The position numbers were made by a program, and so were the translations under genes. The notes beneath the pieces are model-generated. The model saw only the letters and a list, made by a program, of their open reading frames with translations. It was not told the DNA's origin and ran no database searches. A stretch of 64,000 nt of DNA from Lachnospiraceae bacterium (lineage in GTDB: Bacteria; Bacillota; Clostridia; Lachnospirales; Lachnospiraceae), in contig JAFZQH010000018.1 of the NCBI GenBank assembly GCA_017550165.1, positions 1 to 64,000 of the forward strand, read 5' to 3'. Numbering within the stretch: position 1 is the stretch's first letter; every line of letters starts with the position of its first letter. Of this stretch, positions 19,493 to 28,542 are shown piece after piece.

Positions 19493-19918
19493 ATGGCATC
19501 TGATCAGAAAGAATCCAAGCCCAGACCATCCGGCAAGGAATTACAGCGACATCTTAATACACCATTGGAATGCAAGATATGCCACAAGATGCTCAACAGG
19601 CGCCGGGACGGATACTATCAATGTCCCTCTTGCAACAGCCTGTACAGGGACAACCTTATGAAGGCCAAGGAATTCCTTCTCAATAATCCTGATGCATCCT
19701 TTGAGGAGATATGTGAAGGTGCCCGTATTTCCGAAGAGAACCTTACATTCTTCCTTGATAACGAAATGATCTCCATTCCGGATACCAATAAGAACTTCAG
19801 TACCTGTAAATACTGCGGCAGGATAATCGTTGCCGGGCGCTACTGCAATAACTGCGCTCTCTATACATTCAACCGCCTGCAGAAGATAATCACCGGTGAA
19901 GAAGACCCCGAAGAATGA
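19493..19918 (+). CDS. YvyF/TIGR03826-like zinc-ribbon protein
   Basis: A 141-residue soluble protein with two zinc ribbons around a helical middle: CKICHKMLNRRRDGYYQCPS with a further CN, and CKYCGRIIVAGRYCNNCAL. The middle (EEICEGARISEENLTFFLDN) looks like a helix-turn-helix. The layout resembles Bacillus YvyF of the TIGR03826 group, found in flagellar/competence regions, but no flagellar gene is near. AGGAG lies 7 bases before ATG 19493. The assignment rests on layout and is moderate; it could be a general regulator or RNA-binding protein. Confidence 0.65.
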   Translation: MASDQKESKPRPSGKELQRHLNTPLECKICHKMLNRRRDGYYQCPSCNSLYRDNLMKAKEFLLNNPDASFEEICEGARISEENLTFFLDNEMISIPDTNKNFSTCKYCGRIIVAGRYCNNCALYTFNRLQKIITGEEDPEE

Positions 19919-19931
19919 ACCTTCGGGGTTT
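19905..19931. terminator. Terminator between the zinc-ribbon gene and ysxC
   Basis: Stem ACCCCGAAG (19905-19913) / CTTCGGGGT (19921-19929) with a 7-base loop, overlapping the zinc-ribbon gene's stop codon. It lies 3 bases from the convergent ysxC stop and probably serves both strands. Confidence 0.7.
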
Positions 19932-19933
19932 AT

Positions 19934-20530
19934 CTATTCCTCTTCAATTCCACAGAGCTTATCCATCAGCTCCCATATCTCATCTCTTCCCTGCTTGGTC
20001 TCCGCTGAGAAGGGAATGATCATCGTGTCTTTATCTGCTCCCAGGCTCTCCCTTAGAACTTTAACCTGCTTCTGGATCTGGCTTCTTTTGATCTTATCCA
20101 GCTTGGTCCCAATGATAACAGGCCGGTATCCGTTAGCCGTTATCCACTCATACATCTGTCTGTCGTTGGCATTGGCCCCATGTCTGATATCAACCAGCAG
20201 GAAGACTGCTTTAAGAGCATCAGATCCCGTAAGATAACGTTCGATGAGCTTCCCCCACTTCTCCTTTTCGGATTGAGAGACCTTGGCATAGCCGTATCCC
20301 GGAAGATCCACCAGATACATAAGGTCATTTATGTTGTAATAGTTGATGGTCTGGGTCTTTCCCGGCTGGGCCGAGGTTCTCGCAAGGGACTTGCGGTTCA
20401 TCAGGGCATTTATAAGGGACGACTTCCCCACATTGGATTTGCCGGCAAATGCGATCTCAGGCTTGTCCATGTCAGGGATGGTGCTTGTTACCCCACATAC
20501 GATCTCGAGACTGACATTCTTTATTATCAT
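19934..20530 (-). CDS. ysxC: Ribosome biogenesis GTPase YsxC (EngB)
   Basis: A 198-residue TRAFAC GTPase needed for large-subunit assembly. G1 is GKSNVGKSS (about 30-38), G3 DLPGYGYAK, G4 GTKLDK and G5 SAETK. Its ATG overlaps the TGA of lon (ATGA), the common lon-ysxC coupling of Firmicutes. Confidence 0.96.
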   Translation of the reverse strand: MIIKNVSLEIVCGVTSTIPDMDKPEIAFAGKSNVGKSSLINALMNRKSLARTSAQPGKTQTINYYNINDLMYLVDLPGYGYAKVSQSEKEKWGKLIERYLTGSDALKAVFLLVDIRHGANANDRQMYEWITANGYRPVIIGTKLDKIKRSQIQKQVKVLRESLGADKDTMIIPFSAETKQGRDEIWELMDKLCGIEEE

Positions 20531-22845
20531 TTTACAAATGCCACCTCCAGCACTTCGTCCATGGTGGATACGAACACGATCTCAAGACCATCCGTTATCT
20601 CGGATGACATCTCTTCTATATCCTTCCGGTTCTTCTCCGGAACAATGACCGTTTTGATCCCTGCTGCTTTGGCTGCCAGAGTCTTTTCCTTCAACCCTCC
20701 TATGGGGAGCACTCTTCCCCTCAGGGTGATCTCTCCCGTCATAGCGACGTCAGAGCGGACCTTGGTCCCGGTAATGGCAGAGAGCATGGCTGTAGCCATG
20801 GTTATCCCCGCAGATGGACCGTCCTTGGGTACTGCGCCCTCGGGGATATGGATATGGATATCATTCTTCTGGAAGAATTCCTTTTTGATCTTATACTTGT
20901 CAGCAATGGACCTGATATAGCTGATACCGGCCTGGGCTGACTCCTTCATCACATCTCCCAGCTGACCCGTAAGTGAGAATTCACCCTTGCCCGGGAGAAC
21001 GTTGACCTCTATCTCAAGGGTATCGCCACCCACACTGGTCCAGGCAAGACCTCTTACAATTCCCACATCATCCTTCTCGTTGGCCTTGTTTAAGGAGTAT
21101 CTTGGCTTGCCCAGGTACTGCTCAAGATTGCCTGCGGTAACCTTTACCACCTTTTTCTTATCTTCCCATACGGATTTGGCAGCTTTTCGGCATATGGCAG
21201 CGATCTTTCTTTCGAGATTACGTACACCTGCTTCCTTGGTATAACCTCTTATTATCATTTCAAGAGCCTTATTGCTTATGTACAACTGCTTATCCTTCAA
21301 TCCGTTCTTCTCCATCTGCTTGCGGATAAGATGCTCTTTTGCTATATGGACCTTCTCGTTCTCGGTATAGGAGCTGACCTCTATGATCTCCATACGATCC
21401 AGCAGGGGTGCGGGGATGTTCTGTGCCGAGTTGGCAGTGGCTATGAAAAGCACCTCCGAAAGATCTATGGGTATCTCAACATAATGATCACGGAACTTAC
21501 TGTTCTGCTCTGAATCCAATACCTCAAGTAATGCAGATGCCGTGTCCCCCTTATGATCACCGCTGGATTTGTCTATCTCGTCCAAAAGGATAAGGGGATT
21601 CTTGTATCCGGCACTCTTCAAAGCATATACGATACGACCCGGCATTGCTCCCACATATGTCTTTCTGTGGCCTCGTATCTCTGCTTCATCTCTTACTCCT
21701 CCCAGAGATATCCTGGCGTACTTCTTACCCAGAGCTCTCGCCACGGATTTTGCCACAGAGGTCTTACCTGTTCCGGGAGGACCCACGAGACAAATGATGG
21801 GGCCGTCTCCTTTTTTAGTCAGGTTGCGAACTGCAAGAAATTCCACGACACGTTCCTTAACCTTCTCCAACCCGTAATGATCCTCATTCAGGATCTTCAT
21901 GGCATTTTTCGTGTCCTTATTATCCTTGGACGCCTTGTCCCATGGCAATTCCAGTAAGGTCTCTATATAATTGCGAAGAACGGCGCTCTCGGATGAGCTG
22001 GAAGAGACTGAGCGAAACCGCCCTATCTCTTTCTCTATCTTTTCCTTAACTTCCTTGGAGGCCTTAAGCTTCTTTACTTCCTCCATGAAGGAATCTGCAT
22101 CGGACAGGCCGTTGTCCTCACCCAGCTCGTCACGAATGGCCTTCATCTGTTCCCTGAGAACGTATTCCTTCTGGTTCTTGTCCACACGTTCCTTAACATC
22201 CTGATGAAGTCTGGTAACTATCCTGGATATATCGATCTCCCGGTTCATCATGTCACACAGGAGGTTAAACCTCTCCCTGGTTCCCACAGCCTCCAGGAGT
22301 CTCTGCTTGTCTGCATAGTAAAGGGGGATATTATTGATGACATAATCCAGCAGAGGACCCAGGTCAAATATATCACCTGCCTGACGGATCACATCCCTGG
22401 AAAGCTTGGGGTTCTGCTTGCTGTACTCATAAAGCAGTTCCCGAACGATACGGGCCATAGCGGCACATTCTTCTTCTCCCGGTTCACCCTCGGCCAAGGT
22501 GTCCTCAAAGGGCTCTACATCAGCCATAAGGTAGCCATCAGTCTCTGAAAGATTGATAAGCCGTGCCCGAAGCCCTCCTTTGACATATACCCTGATTATA
22601 TTATTAGGCAGCTTCATAAGCTGTTTGACCTCAGAGATGATCCCTACTGAATATAATCCTTCCATCCCCGGGTCTTCTTCTTCAATATTCTTCTGGGTCA
22701 CCATAAATATCTGCTGATCGCTGTTCATTGCAGCTTCCACTGCTTTTACGGATTTCTCCCTGCTTATATCAAAATGCAGTACCATTTCAGGCATTATGGT
22801 GATCCCCCGTAATGCAACTGCCGGAAAACAATTAAGAGTCTTCAT
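20527..22845 (-). CDS. lon: ATP-dependent protease Lon
   Basis: A 772-residue LonA protease degrading misfolded and regulatory proteins. It has an N-terminal LON substrate domain (1-200), a coiled-coil linker, an AAA module (GPPGTGKTS, ILLDEIDK), and a C-terminal serine protease domain with the catalytic Ser in PKDGPSAG and Lys in GGLKEKTLAA. GAGGAGC precedes ATG 22845. It sits 95 bases after the clpX terminator and is coupled to ysxC, so lon-ysxC may form its own unit or rely on read-through from tig-clpP-clpX. Confidence 0.97.
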   Translation of the reverse strand: MKTLNCFPAVALRGITIMPEMVLHFDISREKSVKAVEAAMNSDQQIFMVTQKNIEEEDPGMEGLYSVGIISEVKQLMKLPNNIIRVYVKGGLRARLINLSETDGYLMADVEPFEDTLAEGEPGEEECAAMARIVRELLYEYSKQNPKLSRDVIRQAGDIFDLGPLLDYVINNIPLYYADKQRLLEAVGTRERFNLLCDMMNREIDISRIVTRLHQDVKERVDKNQKEYVLREQMKAIRDELGEDNGLSDADSFMEEVKKLKASKEVKEKIEKEIGRFRSVSSSSSESAVLRNYIETLLELPWDKASKDNKDTKNAMKILNEDHYGLEKVKERVVEFLAVRNLTKKGDGPIICLVGPPGTGKTSVAKSVARALGKKYARISLGGVRDEAEIRGHRKTYVGAMPGRIVYALKSAGYKNPLILLDEIDKSSGDHKGDTASALLEVLDSEQNSKFRDHYVEIPIDLSEVLFIATANSAQNIPAPLLDRMEIIEVSSYTENEKVHIAKEHLIRKQMEKNGLKDKQLYISNKALEMIIRGYTKEAGVRNLERKIAAICRKAAKSVWEDKKKVVKVTAGNLEQYLGKPRYSLNKANEKDDVGIVRGLAWTSVGGDTLEIEVNVLPGKGEFSLTGQLGDVMKESAQAGISYIRSIADKYKIKKEFFQKNDIHIHIPEGAVPKDGPSAGITMATAMLSAITGTKVRSDVAMTGEITLRGRVLPIGGLKEKTLAAKAAGIKTVIVPEKNRKDIEEMSSEITDGLEIVFVSTMDEVLEVAFVK

Positions 22846-22863
22846 TTTTGCTCCTCATCTTTG

Positions 22864-22884
22864 CCCCTCATCTTTGATGAGGGG
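22864..22884 (-). promoter_or_regulatory. Perfect hairpin in the lon leader
   Basis: CCCCTCATC (22864-22872), loop TTT, GATGAGGGG (22876-22884). A second copy of GATGAGG follows on the message as part of the lon ribosome site, so the two could compete for pairing. This is a regulatory candidate only. Confidence 0.45.
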
Positions 22885-22905
22885 AGCCATGCGGCTTTGA
22901 GCTAT

Positions 22906-22931
22906 AAAAGGAATCCTCTCGGATTCCTTTT
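22906..22931 (-). terminator. Terminator after clpX
   Basis: Perfect stem AAAAGGAATCC (22906-22916) / GGATTCCTTTT (22921-22931), tetraloop TCTC. It lies just downstream of the clpX stop on the minus strand. Confidence 0.75.
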
Positions 22932-22939
22932 AACCTGTC

Positions 22940-24247
22940 TTATGCGCTCTCGCCTCTGGATGATCTGGTAACCACCTTGCGTTTGCTGTCCATCTTCTTA
23001 ATGGGCGCATCCGTATTATAGACTATAACCGGATCATTCTCACCCTCAACCGCGGCTTTGGTTATAATACATTCCGTAATGGTATCATCCGACGGAACCC
23101 GGTACATCACATCCATCATGACTTCCTCAATGATGGAGCGAAGTCCTCTGGCACCTGTCTTTCTCTCAAGGGCCTTGTCAGCTATAGCCTCCAGGGCATC
23201 ATCCTCGAACCTCAAGCCCACTCCGTCTAATTCGAAAAGCTTCTTATACTGCTTTACCAGAGAATTCTTCGGCTCCGTAAGGATACGCACCAATGCATCC
23301 CTGTCAAGTTCATCAAGAGCGGCCGTAACGGGAACACGGCCTATGAACTCGGGTATAAGACCGTACTTTACAAAATCCTTGGGCAAAACGTGATCGAACA
23401 CTTCTCCCACGTTAGTCTCACTCTTGTTGGCTATCTCTGCATTAAATCCTATGGATTTCTGATCCATTCTGGCTTCAATGATCTTCTCCAATCCTTCGAA
23501 CGCTCCACCGCATATGAAGAGTATATTGGTGGTATCGATCTGGATAAGCTCCTGATGGGGATGCTTTCTTCCACCCTGCGGCGGAACAGAAGCCACCGTC
23601 CCTTCCAGTATCTTCAGAAGAGCCTGCTGAACGCCCTCTCCCGATACATCCCTGGTAATGGAAACATTCTCGGATTTTCTTGTGATCTTGTCTATCTCAT
23701 CGATATAAATGATACCCAGTTCTGCCCGGGATACATCGTAATCAGCAGCCTGAATAACCTTAAGGAGGATATTCTCAACGTCCTCACCTACATAGCCGGC
23801 CTCGGTCAGCGCCGTGGCGTCTGCTATGGCAAAGGGAACATTCAATACCCTTGCCAGGGTCTGTGCCAGCAGAGTCTTACCTGAACCTGTAGGTCCCAGA
23901 AGAAGTATATTGCTCTTCTGAAGCTCAACATCCAGATCAGCCTCCGCAGTAATCCTCTTATAATGATTATACACTGCTACAGACAGGGCCTTCTTGGCCT
24001 TGTCCTGACCTATAACATAATCATCAAGGAACTCCTTGATCTCTTCCGGCTTAAGGAGATTGATCTCCAGATCATCGGAAACAGGAGTCTCCTCATATTC
24101 TTCTTCTATTATCTCGGAACATATCTCAATACACTCATCACAGATATAGGCACCATTCGGTCCTGCAATGAGTTTCCTGACCTGATCCTGAGTTTTATTA
24201 CAAAATGAACATCTGACCTTATCGTCTCCGCCCAGTCTTCCAGCCAT
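22940..24247 (-). CDS. clpX: ClpX, unfoldase subunit of ClpXP
   Basis: A 435-residue AAA+ unfoldase. It has an N-terminal C4 zinc-binding domain (CSFC and CDEC), Walker A GPTGSGKT, Walker [11 protein letters not shown], pore loop 1 EAGYVGED, the RKH substrate loop GGRKHPHQE, and the ClpP-docking loop KSIGFNAE. All canonical elements are present, unlike the paralogue at 50.3 kb. ATG 24247 follows GAGGTG; the codon two upstream (TTG) is a poorer choice. It is the third gene of tig-clpP-clpX, 23 bases after clpP. Confidence 0.97.
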   Translation of the reverse strand: MAGRLGGDDKVRCSFCNKTQDQVRKLIAGPNGAYICDECIEICSEIIEEEYEETPVSDDLEINLLKPEEIKEFLDDYVIGQDKAKKALSVAVYNHYKRITAEADLDVELQKSNILLLGPTGSGKTLLAQTLARVLNVPFAIADATALTEAGYVGEDVENILLKVIQAADYDVSRAELGIIYIDEIDKITRKSENVSITRDVSGEGVQQALLKILEGTVASVPPQGGRKHPHQELIQIDTTNILFICGGAFEGLEKIIEARMDQKSIGFNAEIANKSETNVGEVFDHVLPKDFVKYGLIPEFIGRVPVTAALDELDRDALVRILTEPKNSLVKQYKKLFELDGVGLRFEDDALEAIADKALERKTGARGLRSIIEEVMMDVMYRVPSDDTITECIITKAAVEGENDPVIVYNTDAPIKKMDSKRKVVTRSSRGESA

Positions 24248-24270
24248 GTACAAACACCTCTTCTGCCGAT

Positions 24271-24855
24271 CTACGATCTCTTAGAGATGACACTGTCGAT
24301 GAGCCCGTATTCTTTAGCCTCTTCGGCGCTCATATAATTATCTCTCTCGGTATCGATCTCTATGGTCTCCAAAGGCTGTCCCGTGTTGGCAGCCAGGATC
24401 TCATTAAGTCTCTTCTTGGTCTTAAGTATATTATCTGCAACTATCTTGATATCAGTAGCCTGTCCCTTGGCGCCTCCGGATGGCTGATGGATCATCACTT
24501 CCGCATTGGGAAGCGCAAATCTCTTGCCCTTGGCACCTCCGGCAAGGAGGAATGCCCCCATGCTGGCAGCCAGACCTATGCAGATAGTGGAAACATCGCA
24601 TTTGATATAATTCATGGTATCATATATAGCCAGACCCGCACTTACAACTCCTCCGGGACTGTTGATATAGAGGTGGATATCCTTGGCCGGATCTTCGGAC
24701 TCAAGGAACAAGAGCTGTGCGACCACAAGGCTTGCCGTCGTCTCATTAACCTCTTCTCCCAGGAAAATGATGCGCTCCTTTAATAATCTGGAATATATAT
24801 CGTATGAGCGCTCACCTCTGCTGGTCTGCTCAATGACATAAGGTACTAAACTCAT
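24271..24855 (-). CDS. clpP: ClpP, peptidase subunit of ClpXP
   Basis: A 194-residue serine peptidase that forms the 14-mer degradation chamber for ClpX. The triad is visible: Ser98 in GLAASMGAF, His123 in MIHQPSGG, Asp172 in ERDNYMS. Its ATG shares a base with the trigger factor stop (TAATG), so translation is coupled. No second clpP is in the window, so any ClpX paralogue would have to use this one or act alone. Confidence 0.97.
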   Translation of the reverse strand: MSLVPYVIEQTSRGERSYDIYSRLLKERIIFLGEEVNETTASLVVAQLLFLESEDPAKDIHLYINSPGGVVSAGLAIYDTMNYIKCDVSTICIGLAASMGAFLLAGGAKGKRFALPNAEVMIHQPSGGAKGQATDIKIVADNILKTKKRLNEILAANTGQPLETIEIDTERDNYMSAEEAKEYGLIDSVISKRS

Positions 24856-26348
24856 TATTTATCCTCCGCTTCCTTCTTGGTAGACTTCTTTGCGGGCTTC
24901 TTTGCTTCTTTTTCAGCCTTATCTTCCTTGTCGGCTGTCTTCTTGGCAGTTGTCTTCTTGGCAGGCTTCTTCTCTTCCTTATCAGCCTTATCTTCCTTGG
25001 CAGCTGTCTTCTTGGCAGCCGTCTTCTTAGCCGGTTTCTTCTCTTCCTTGTCTTCCTTCTTGGCTACTTCCTTGGCATGCTCCAAAAGGAATTCCTCAGC
25101 CTTCTCAACGGCAAGATCCATCTTGATCTCCTTAGTCTCCTCGGGAGTGATGGTTGACTTAAGGTCTTCAAGCTTCATGCCGTAATTTTTGGACATTTTC
25201 TCAAGCTCTTCCTCGAACTGCTCGTCAGATACCTCTATATTCTCTGCAGCAACGATAGCCTCTAAAGTAAGCCTGCTTCTGATATTCTTAACAGCCTCAG
25301 GCTGCATCTGCTCTCTCATGCCTGCTTCATCCACGCCGGTATACTGCATGTAACGCTGAAGAGAAAGACCCTGTGACTGTAATCTTCTTGAAAAATTATC
25401 TATCAGATATGTAACCTGAGTCTCGATCATGGGCTCCGGAATATCAACCTCTGAATTCTCGGCAGCTGCTGCCACTGCTTCTCTTGACTTGATGAACTTT
25501 GCATCCTTTGCAGCCTGCTCATCCAGTTTCTTTCTGACGTCTTCCTTGTATTCTTTAAAGGTATCAAATTCCGATACATCCTGTGCAAAGTCATCGTCCA
25601 GATCCGGAAGCTCCTTGCACTGGATGGAGTTGATCTTAACCTTGAACAATGCCGGCTTTCCTGCCAGTTCCGGAGCATGATACTCCTCGGGGAATGTTAC
25701 GTTAACATCCACAGAATCCCCTATGTTCTTTCCGATAAGCTGGTCTTCAAAGGTATCTATGAAAGAATGGGAGCCGATGGTGAGGTCATGCCCCTGGGCT
25801 TTGCCTCCCTGGAAAGGAACTCCGTCAATGGATCCTTCATAATCGATATTAACGATATCTCCATCCTTAACGGCACGGTCATCAATATCGATCATCCTTG
25901 CATTGCTTTCTCTCTCTTTATTGATAGCCTCCTCAACAGCTTCGTCGGTTGCCTTCTCGGAACGGGCCTCGATCTCAACGCCCTTGTACTTGCCCAGTTT
26001 AACGGGGGGCTTTAATGCAACCGTAGCCGTGTATATAAAGGGCTTGTTCTTCTCAACCTGAACTATCTCTATATCAGGCTGTGATGTGATCTCCAGATCA
26101 CACTCCTTGATCTCTTCATAATAAGACTTGTTAACGCAGTCAGCCGTAGCATCCTCATAAAACATCTCCGGACCGTAGAGCTTCTCTATCATCTTCCTGG
26201 GAGCCTTACCCTTACGGAACCCCGGAACCTGAATACGATTCTTCTGCTTCTGATAAACCTTCTCAACGATCTTGTCGAATTCATCATAAGGAACCTCTAT
26301 GGTAAGCTTTGCCATGCTGTTCTCTAATTTCTCTACACTTAAACTCAT
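24855..26348 (-). CDS. tig: Trigger factor with long lysine-rich tail
   Basis: Ribosome-bound chaperone and prolyl isomerase. The N-terminal ribosome-binding domain contains [16 protein letters not shown], the FKBP domain spans about 155-240, and a helical C-terminal body follows to about 430. The protein has 497 residues; normal trigger factors end near 430. The extra 67 residues are a Lys/Ala/Glu/Pro tail made of three copies of a roughly 23-residue unit around [12 protein letters not shown], reminiscent of histone H1-like tails. GGAG lies 4 bases before ATG 26348, and AAGGAGG a little further up. First gene of tig-clpP-clpX. Confidence 0.95.
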   Translation of the reverse strand: MSLSVEKLENSMAKLTIEVPYDEFDKIVEKVYQKQKNRIQVPGFRKGKAPRKMIEKLYGPEMFYEDATADCVNKSYYEEIKECDLEITSQPDIEIVQVEKNKPFIYTATVALKPPVKLGKYKGVEIEARSEKATDEAVEEAINKERESNARMIDIDDRAVKDGDIVNIDYEGSIDGVPFQGGKAQGHDLTIGSHSFIDTFEDQLIGKNIGDSVDVNVTFPEEYHAPELAGKPALFKVKINSIQCKELPDLDDDFAQDVSEFDTFKEYKEDVRKKLDEQAAKDAKFIKSREAVAAAAENSEVDIPEPMIETQVTYLIDNFSRRLQSQGLSLQRYMQYTGVDEAGMREQMQPEAVKNIRSRLTLEAIVAAENIEVSDEQFEEELEKMSKNYGMKLEDLKSTITPEETKEIKMDLAVEKAEEFLLEHAKEVAKKEDKEEKKPAKKTAAKKTAAKEDKADKEEKKPAKKTTAKKTADKEDKAEKEAKKPAKKSTKKEAEDK

Positions 26349-26416
26349 TTTTCTCCGTAATCCTCCTTATCTTCTCTCAATTCCTGACTGAGAGAGGCCG
26401 TCGCGGCCGTCCAAAT

Positions 26417-26446
26417 ATTATATCACAAATACATCACCTGTATCAA
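26417..26446 (-). promoter_or_regulatory. Putative tig-clpP-clpX promoter
   Basis: Minus strand TTGATA (26441-26446), 18-bp spacer, TATAAT (26417-26422). It sits directly after the stop of the HPt gene. A TCTCTCA/TGAGAGA inverted pair in the leader may form a hairpin before tig. Confidence 0.65.
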
Positions 26447-26450
26447 TACT

Positions 26451-26825
26451 CTAATCATCCTCTTCAAGCATGTAGGGTGACACTATATCCTTGTAAGTCA
26501 GGTATTCTTCAAGAACTCCTTCTGTCTTGGCAAGGATGGTATCCCAATCTTCGCTGTCCCCGCATTTCTCCAGCTCATAAGCCTTCTCTGCCAGTTCCGT
26601 TGCCCCTATCATCCTGGAGGAGCTCTTCAGGGAATGAACCTCAACAGTATATTCCTTGGCGTTCCTTTCCTTAACGTATTGGCGGATAGCCTCAGTCTTC
26701 CTGTCTATATCCTCGTAATAATCAAAAAGAAGTGACCTGTAAAGATCCATATCTCCCAGATAATCCAGGGCCTCCTTTACATTAAGTCCTTTTTCATTGT
26801 ATAAAGCCTCTTCATTAAAATCCAT
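26451..26825 (-). CDS. Stand-alone HPt phosphotransfer protein
   Basis: A 124-residue all-helical protein with the histidine phosphotransfer signature TVEVHSLKSSSRMIGA, where His accepts phosphate from a receiver. The same motif occurs in the C-terminal HPt of the REC-DegV-HPt protein at 36.2 kb (TIKVHALKSSARIIGA). No receiver or kinase is attached, so it can connect hybrid kinases without an HPt, such as those at 11.3 and 41.4 kb; the partner is inference. GGGAG precedes ATG 26825 by 8 bases. Confidence 0.88.
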   Translation of the reverse strand: MDFNEEALYNEKGLNVKEALDYLGDMDLYRSLLFDYYEDIDRKTEAIRQYVKERNAKEYTVEVHSLKSSSRMIGATELAEKAYELEKCGDSEDWDTILAKTEGVLEEYLTYKDIVSPYMLEEDD

Positions 26826-26902
26826 AATACTATCTCCCTGCCTTTTGAACAAAATCTTACGGGTATTATTTTATTGCAAATACGTTAAATTGTCAAATAA
26901 TA

Positions 26903-28456
26903 TCAACAATTATCGGAATTCTTGACCGAGTCAAATTCTGCCACGATCTCTTCTGACGGAGCCTTTGAACAAAGACTTGCAACTATTATAAATATCAGGC
27001 TTACAAAGAAACCTATAAGCAATGAATAGATGCCCGTGGAATCCCCCAGGGTCTTACCTGATACCAAGGGAATATAATCCCATATGATAACGGTCAGAGC
27101 GCCTGATATCATTCCTGCAATGGCTCCGGTCCTGTTGGTCCTCTTCCAGAACAGTGCACATACTACAAGAGGCCCGAACGCAGATCCGAATCCCGACCAG
27201 GCGTTGGATACAAGTCCCATGATCGAGCTGTTGGGATCCAATGCGATCAAATAAGCTACGACAGCCACAACGATAACGACGATACGGCTCAAACGAAGAA
27301 CCTTAGCATCATCTGCTTTCGGATTGATTATGCCCTTGTATATATCTTCAGCAACTGACGAAGATGCGACCAGCAGCTGTGAGTCAGCAGTAGACATGAT
27401 GGCAGCAAGGATACCGCAAAGGAATATACCTCCTATGAAGGGCGCTGCAATATCCGAAGTAAAAAGCTTCTCTATCATTACAATGAACACATTCTCCACC
27501 GATGGGGCTCCCTCCGCACCGAGGATCACAGGCGCCAGATATCCTCTTCCCACAACGCCGATTACAATGCCTCCGAAGAAGAGAGACAGGGCAACCCATA
27601 CAATGGCAATGACACGGGATTTCTTTAATTCCTTCTCGTTCTTAACGGCCATGAACCTTACAAGGATATGGGGCATTCCGCAATATCCCAGGCCCCACGC
27701 AAGCTGCGAAAGGATCTCTACAAATGTCAGAGGCTTGCCTCCGTTGCTCATAATATCCAAAAATGCATTAACACCACCCTCAGGATTGGTAGATGCTATA
27801 GCTGCCATAAGGTTATCAGGACCCACTATACCATAAGCAATAAGGGGAACGACAAGAAGGCCTACCAGCATAAGAAGCCCCTGAACAAAGTCTGTGGTAC
27901 ATACCGCCATAAAACCGCCCATAAAGGTGTAGGCAAGAATAACAAGGGCTCCTATGGTAAGGGCTATATGATAATCCACACCCAGGACAATGTTAAAGAG
28001 CTTGCCCCCTGCCGCAAGGGCAGATGCAGTATAAACTACAAAGAATATGACTATGACTACCGAAGATATCCCGAGAAGGATCCTCCGGTCATCCCGGAAA
28101 CGGTTCTCAAAGAACTCGGGAAGCGTAAGGGAGTTGTTAGCCTTGATTGTATATCTTCTGAGCCTTCCGGATATACATACCCAGTTAAGTACCGTTCCGA
28201 TAAACAAACCCACTGCTATCCATATCTGTCCTGTTCCGAGAGCATATACGGAACCCGGGAGTCCCATCAAAAGCCATCCGCTCATATCGGATGCCTGGGC
28301 TGACAAGGCTGCCACCCAGCCGTTCAGGCCTCTTCCTCCCAGAAAATAATCTGATGAATTACTGGTCCTTTTCATGTAAAGGGCACCGATGCCTATCATA
28401 AATACCATGTATGCCACAAATGCAACAAGGATCCACCCTAGATTACCGCTTATCAT
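26903..28456 (-). CDS. putP: Sodium/proline symporter (PutP-like)
   Basis: A 517-residue member of the solute:sodium symporter family with about 13 membrane helices. PutP-type signatures include SSDYFLGGRGLNGWVAALSA, SDMSGWLLMGLPG, the sodium-site region STADSQLLVASS and the long GLGYCGMPHILVRFMA. By homology it imports L-proline with Na+; other amino-acid substrates are possible. ATG 28456 is preceded by AGGAGG. It is divergent from the methyltransferase, with 86 bases between the starts. Confidence 0.9.
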   Translation of the reverse strand: MISGNLGWILVAFVAYMVFMIGIGALYMKRTSNSSDYFLGGRGLNGWVAALSAQASDMSGWLLMGLPGSVYALGTGQIWIAVGLFIGTVLNWVCISGRLRRYTIKANNSLTLPEFFENRFRDDRRILLGISSVVIVIFFVVYTASALAAGGKLFNIVLGVDYHIALTIGALVILAYTFMGGFMAVCTTDFVQGLLMLVGLLVVPLIAYGIVGPDNLMAAIASTNPEGGVNAFLDIMSNGGKPLTFVEILSQLAWGLGYCGMPHILVRFMAVKNEKELKKSRVIAIVWVALSLFFGGIVIGVVGRGYLAPVILGAEGAPSVENVFIVMIEKLFTSDIAAPFIGGIFLCGILAAIMSTADSQLLVASSSVAEDIYKGIINPKADDAKVLRLSRIVVIVVAVVAYLIALDPNSSIMGLVSNAWSGFGSAFGPLVVCALFWKRTNRTGAIAGMISGALTVIIWDYIPLVSGKTLGDSTGIYSLLIGFFVSLIFIIVASLCSKAPSEEIVAEFDSVKNSDNC

Positions 28457-28507
28457 AATAACCTCCTGATCGAATCTAAACTTACTCAATTATGCACTAC
28501 AGACGGC

Positions 28508-28536
28508 TTTACGTCAAGGTGTATTTCTGTTATAGT
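28508..28536 (+). promoter_or_regulatory. Promoter placing the start site at the methyltransferase ATG
   Basis: TTTACG (28508-28513), 17-bp spacer, TATAGT (28531-28536). Only six bases separate the -10 box from ATG 28543, so transcription should begin at or next to the start codon. Confidence 0.6.
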
Positions 28537-28542
28537 CAATTT

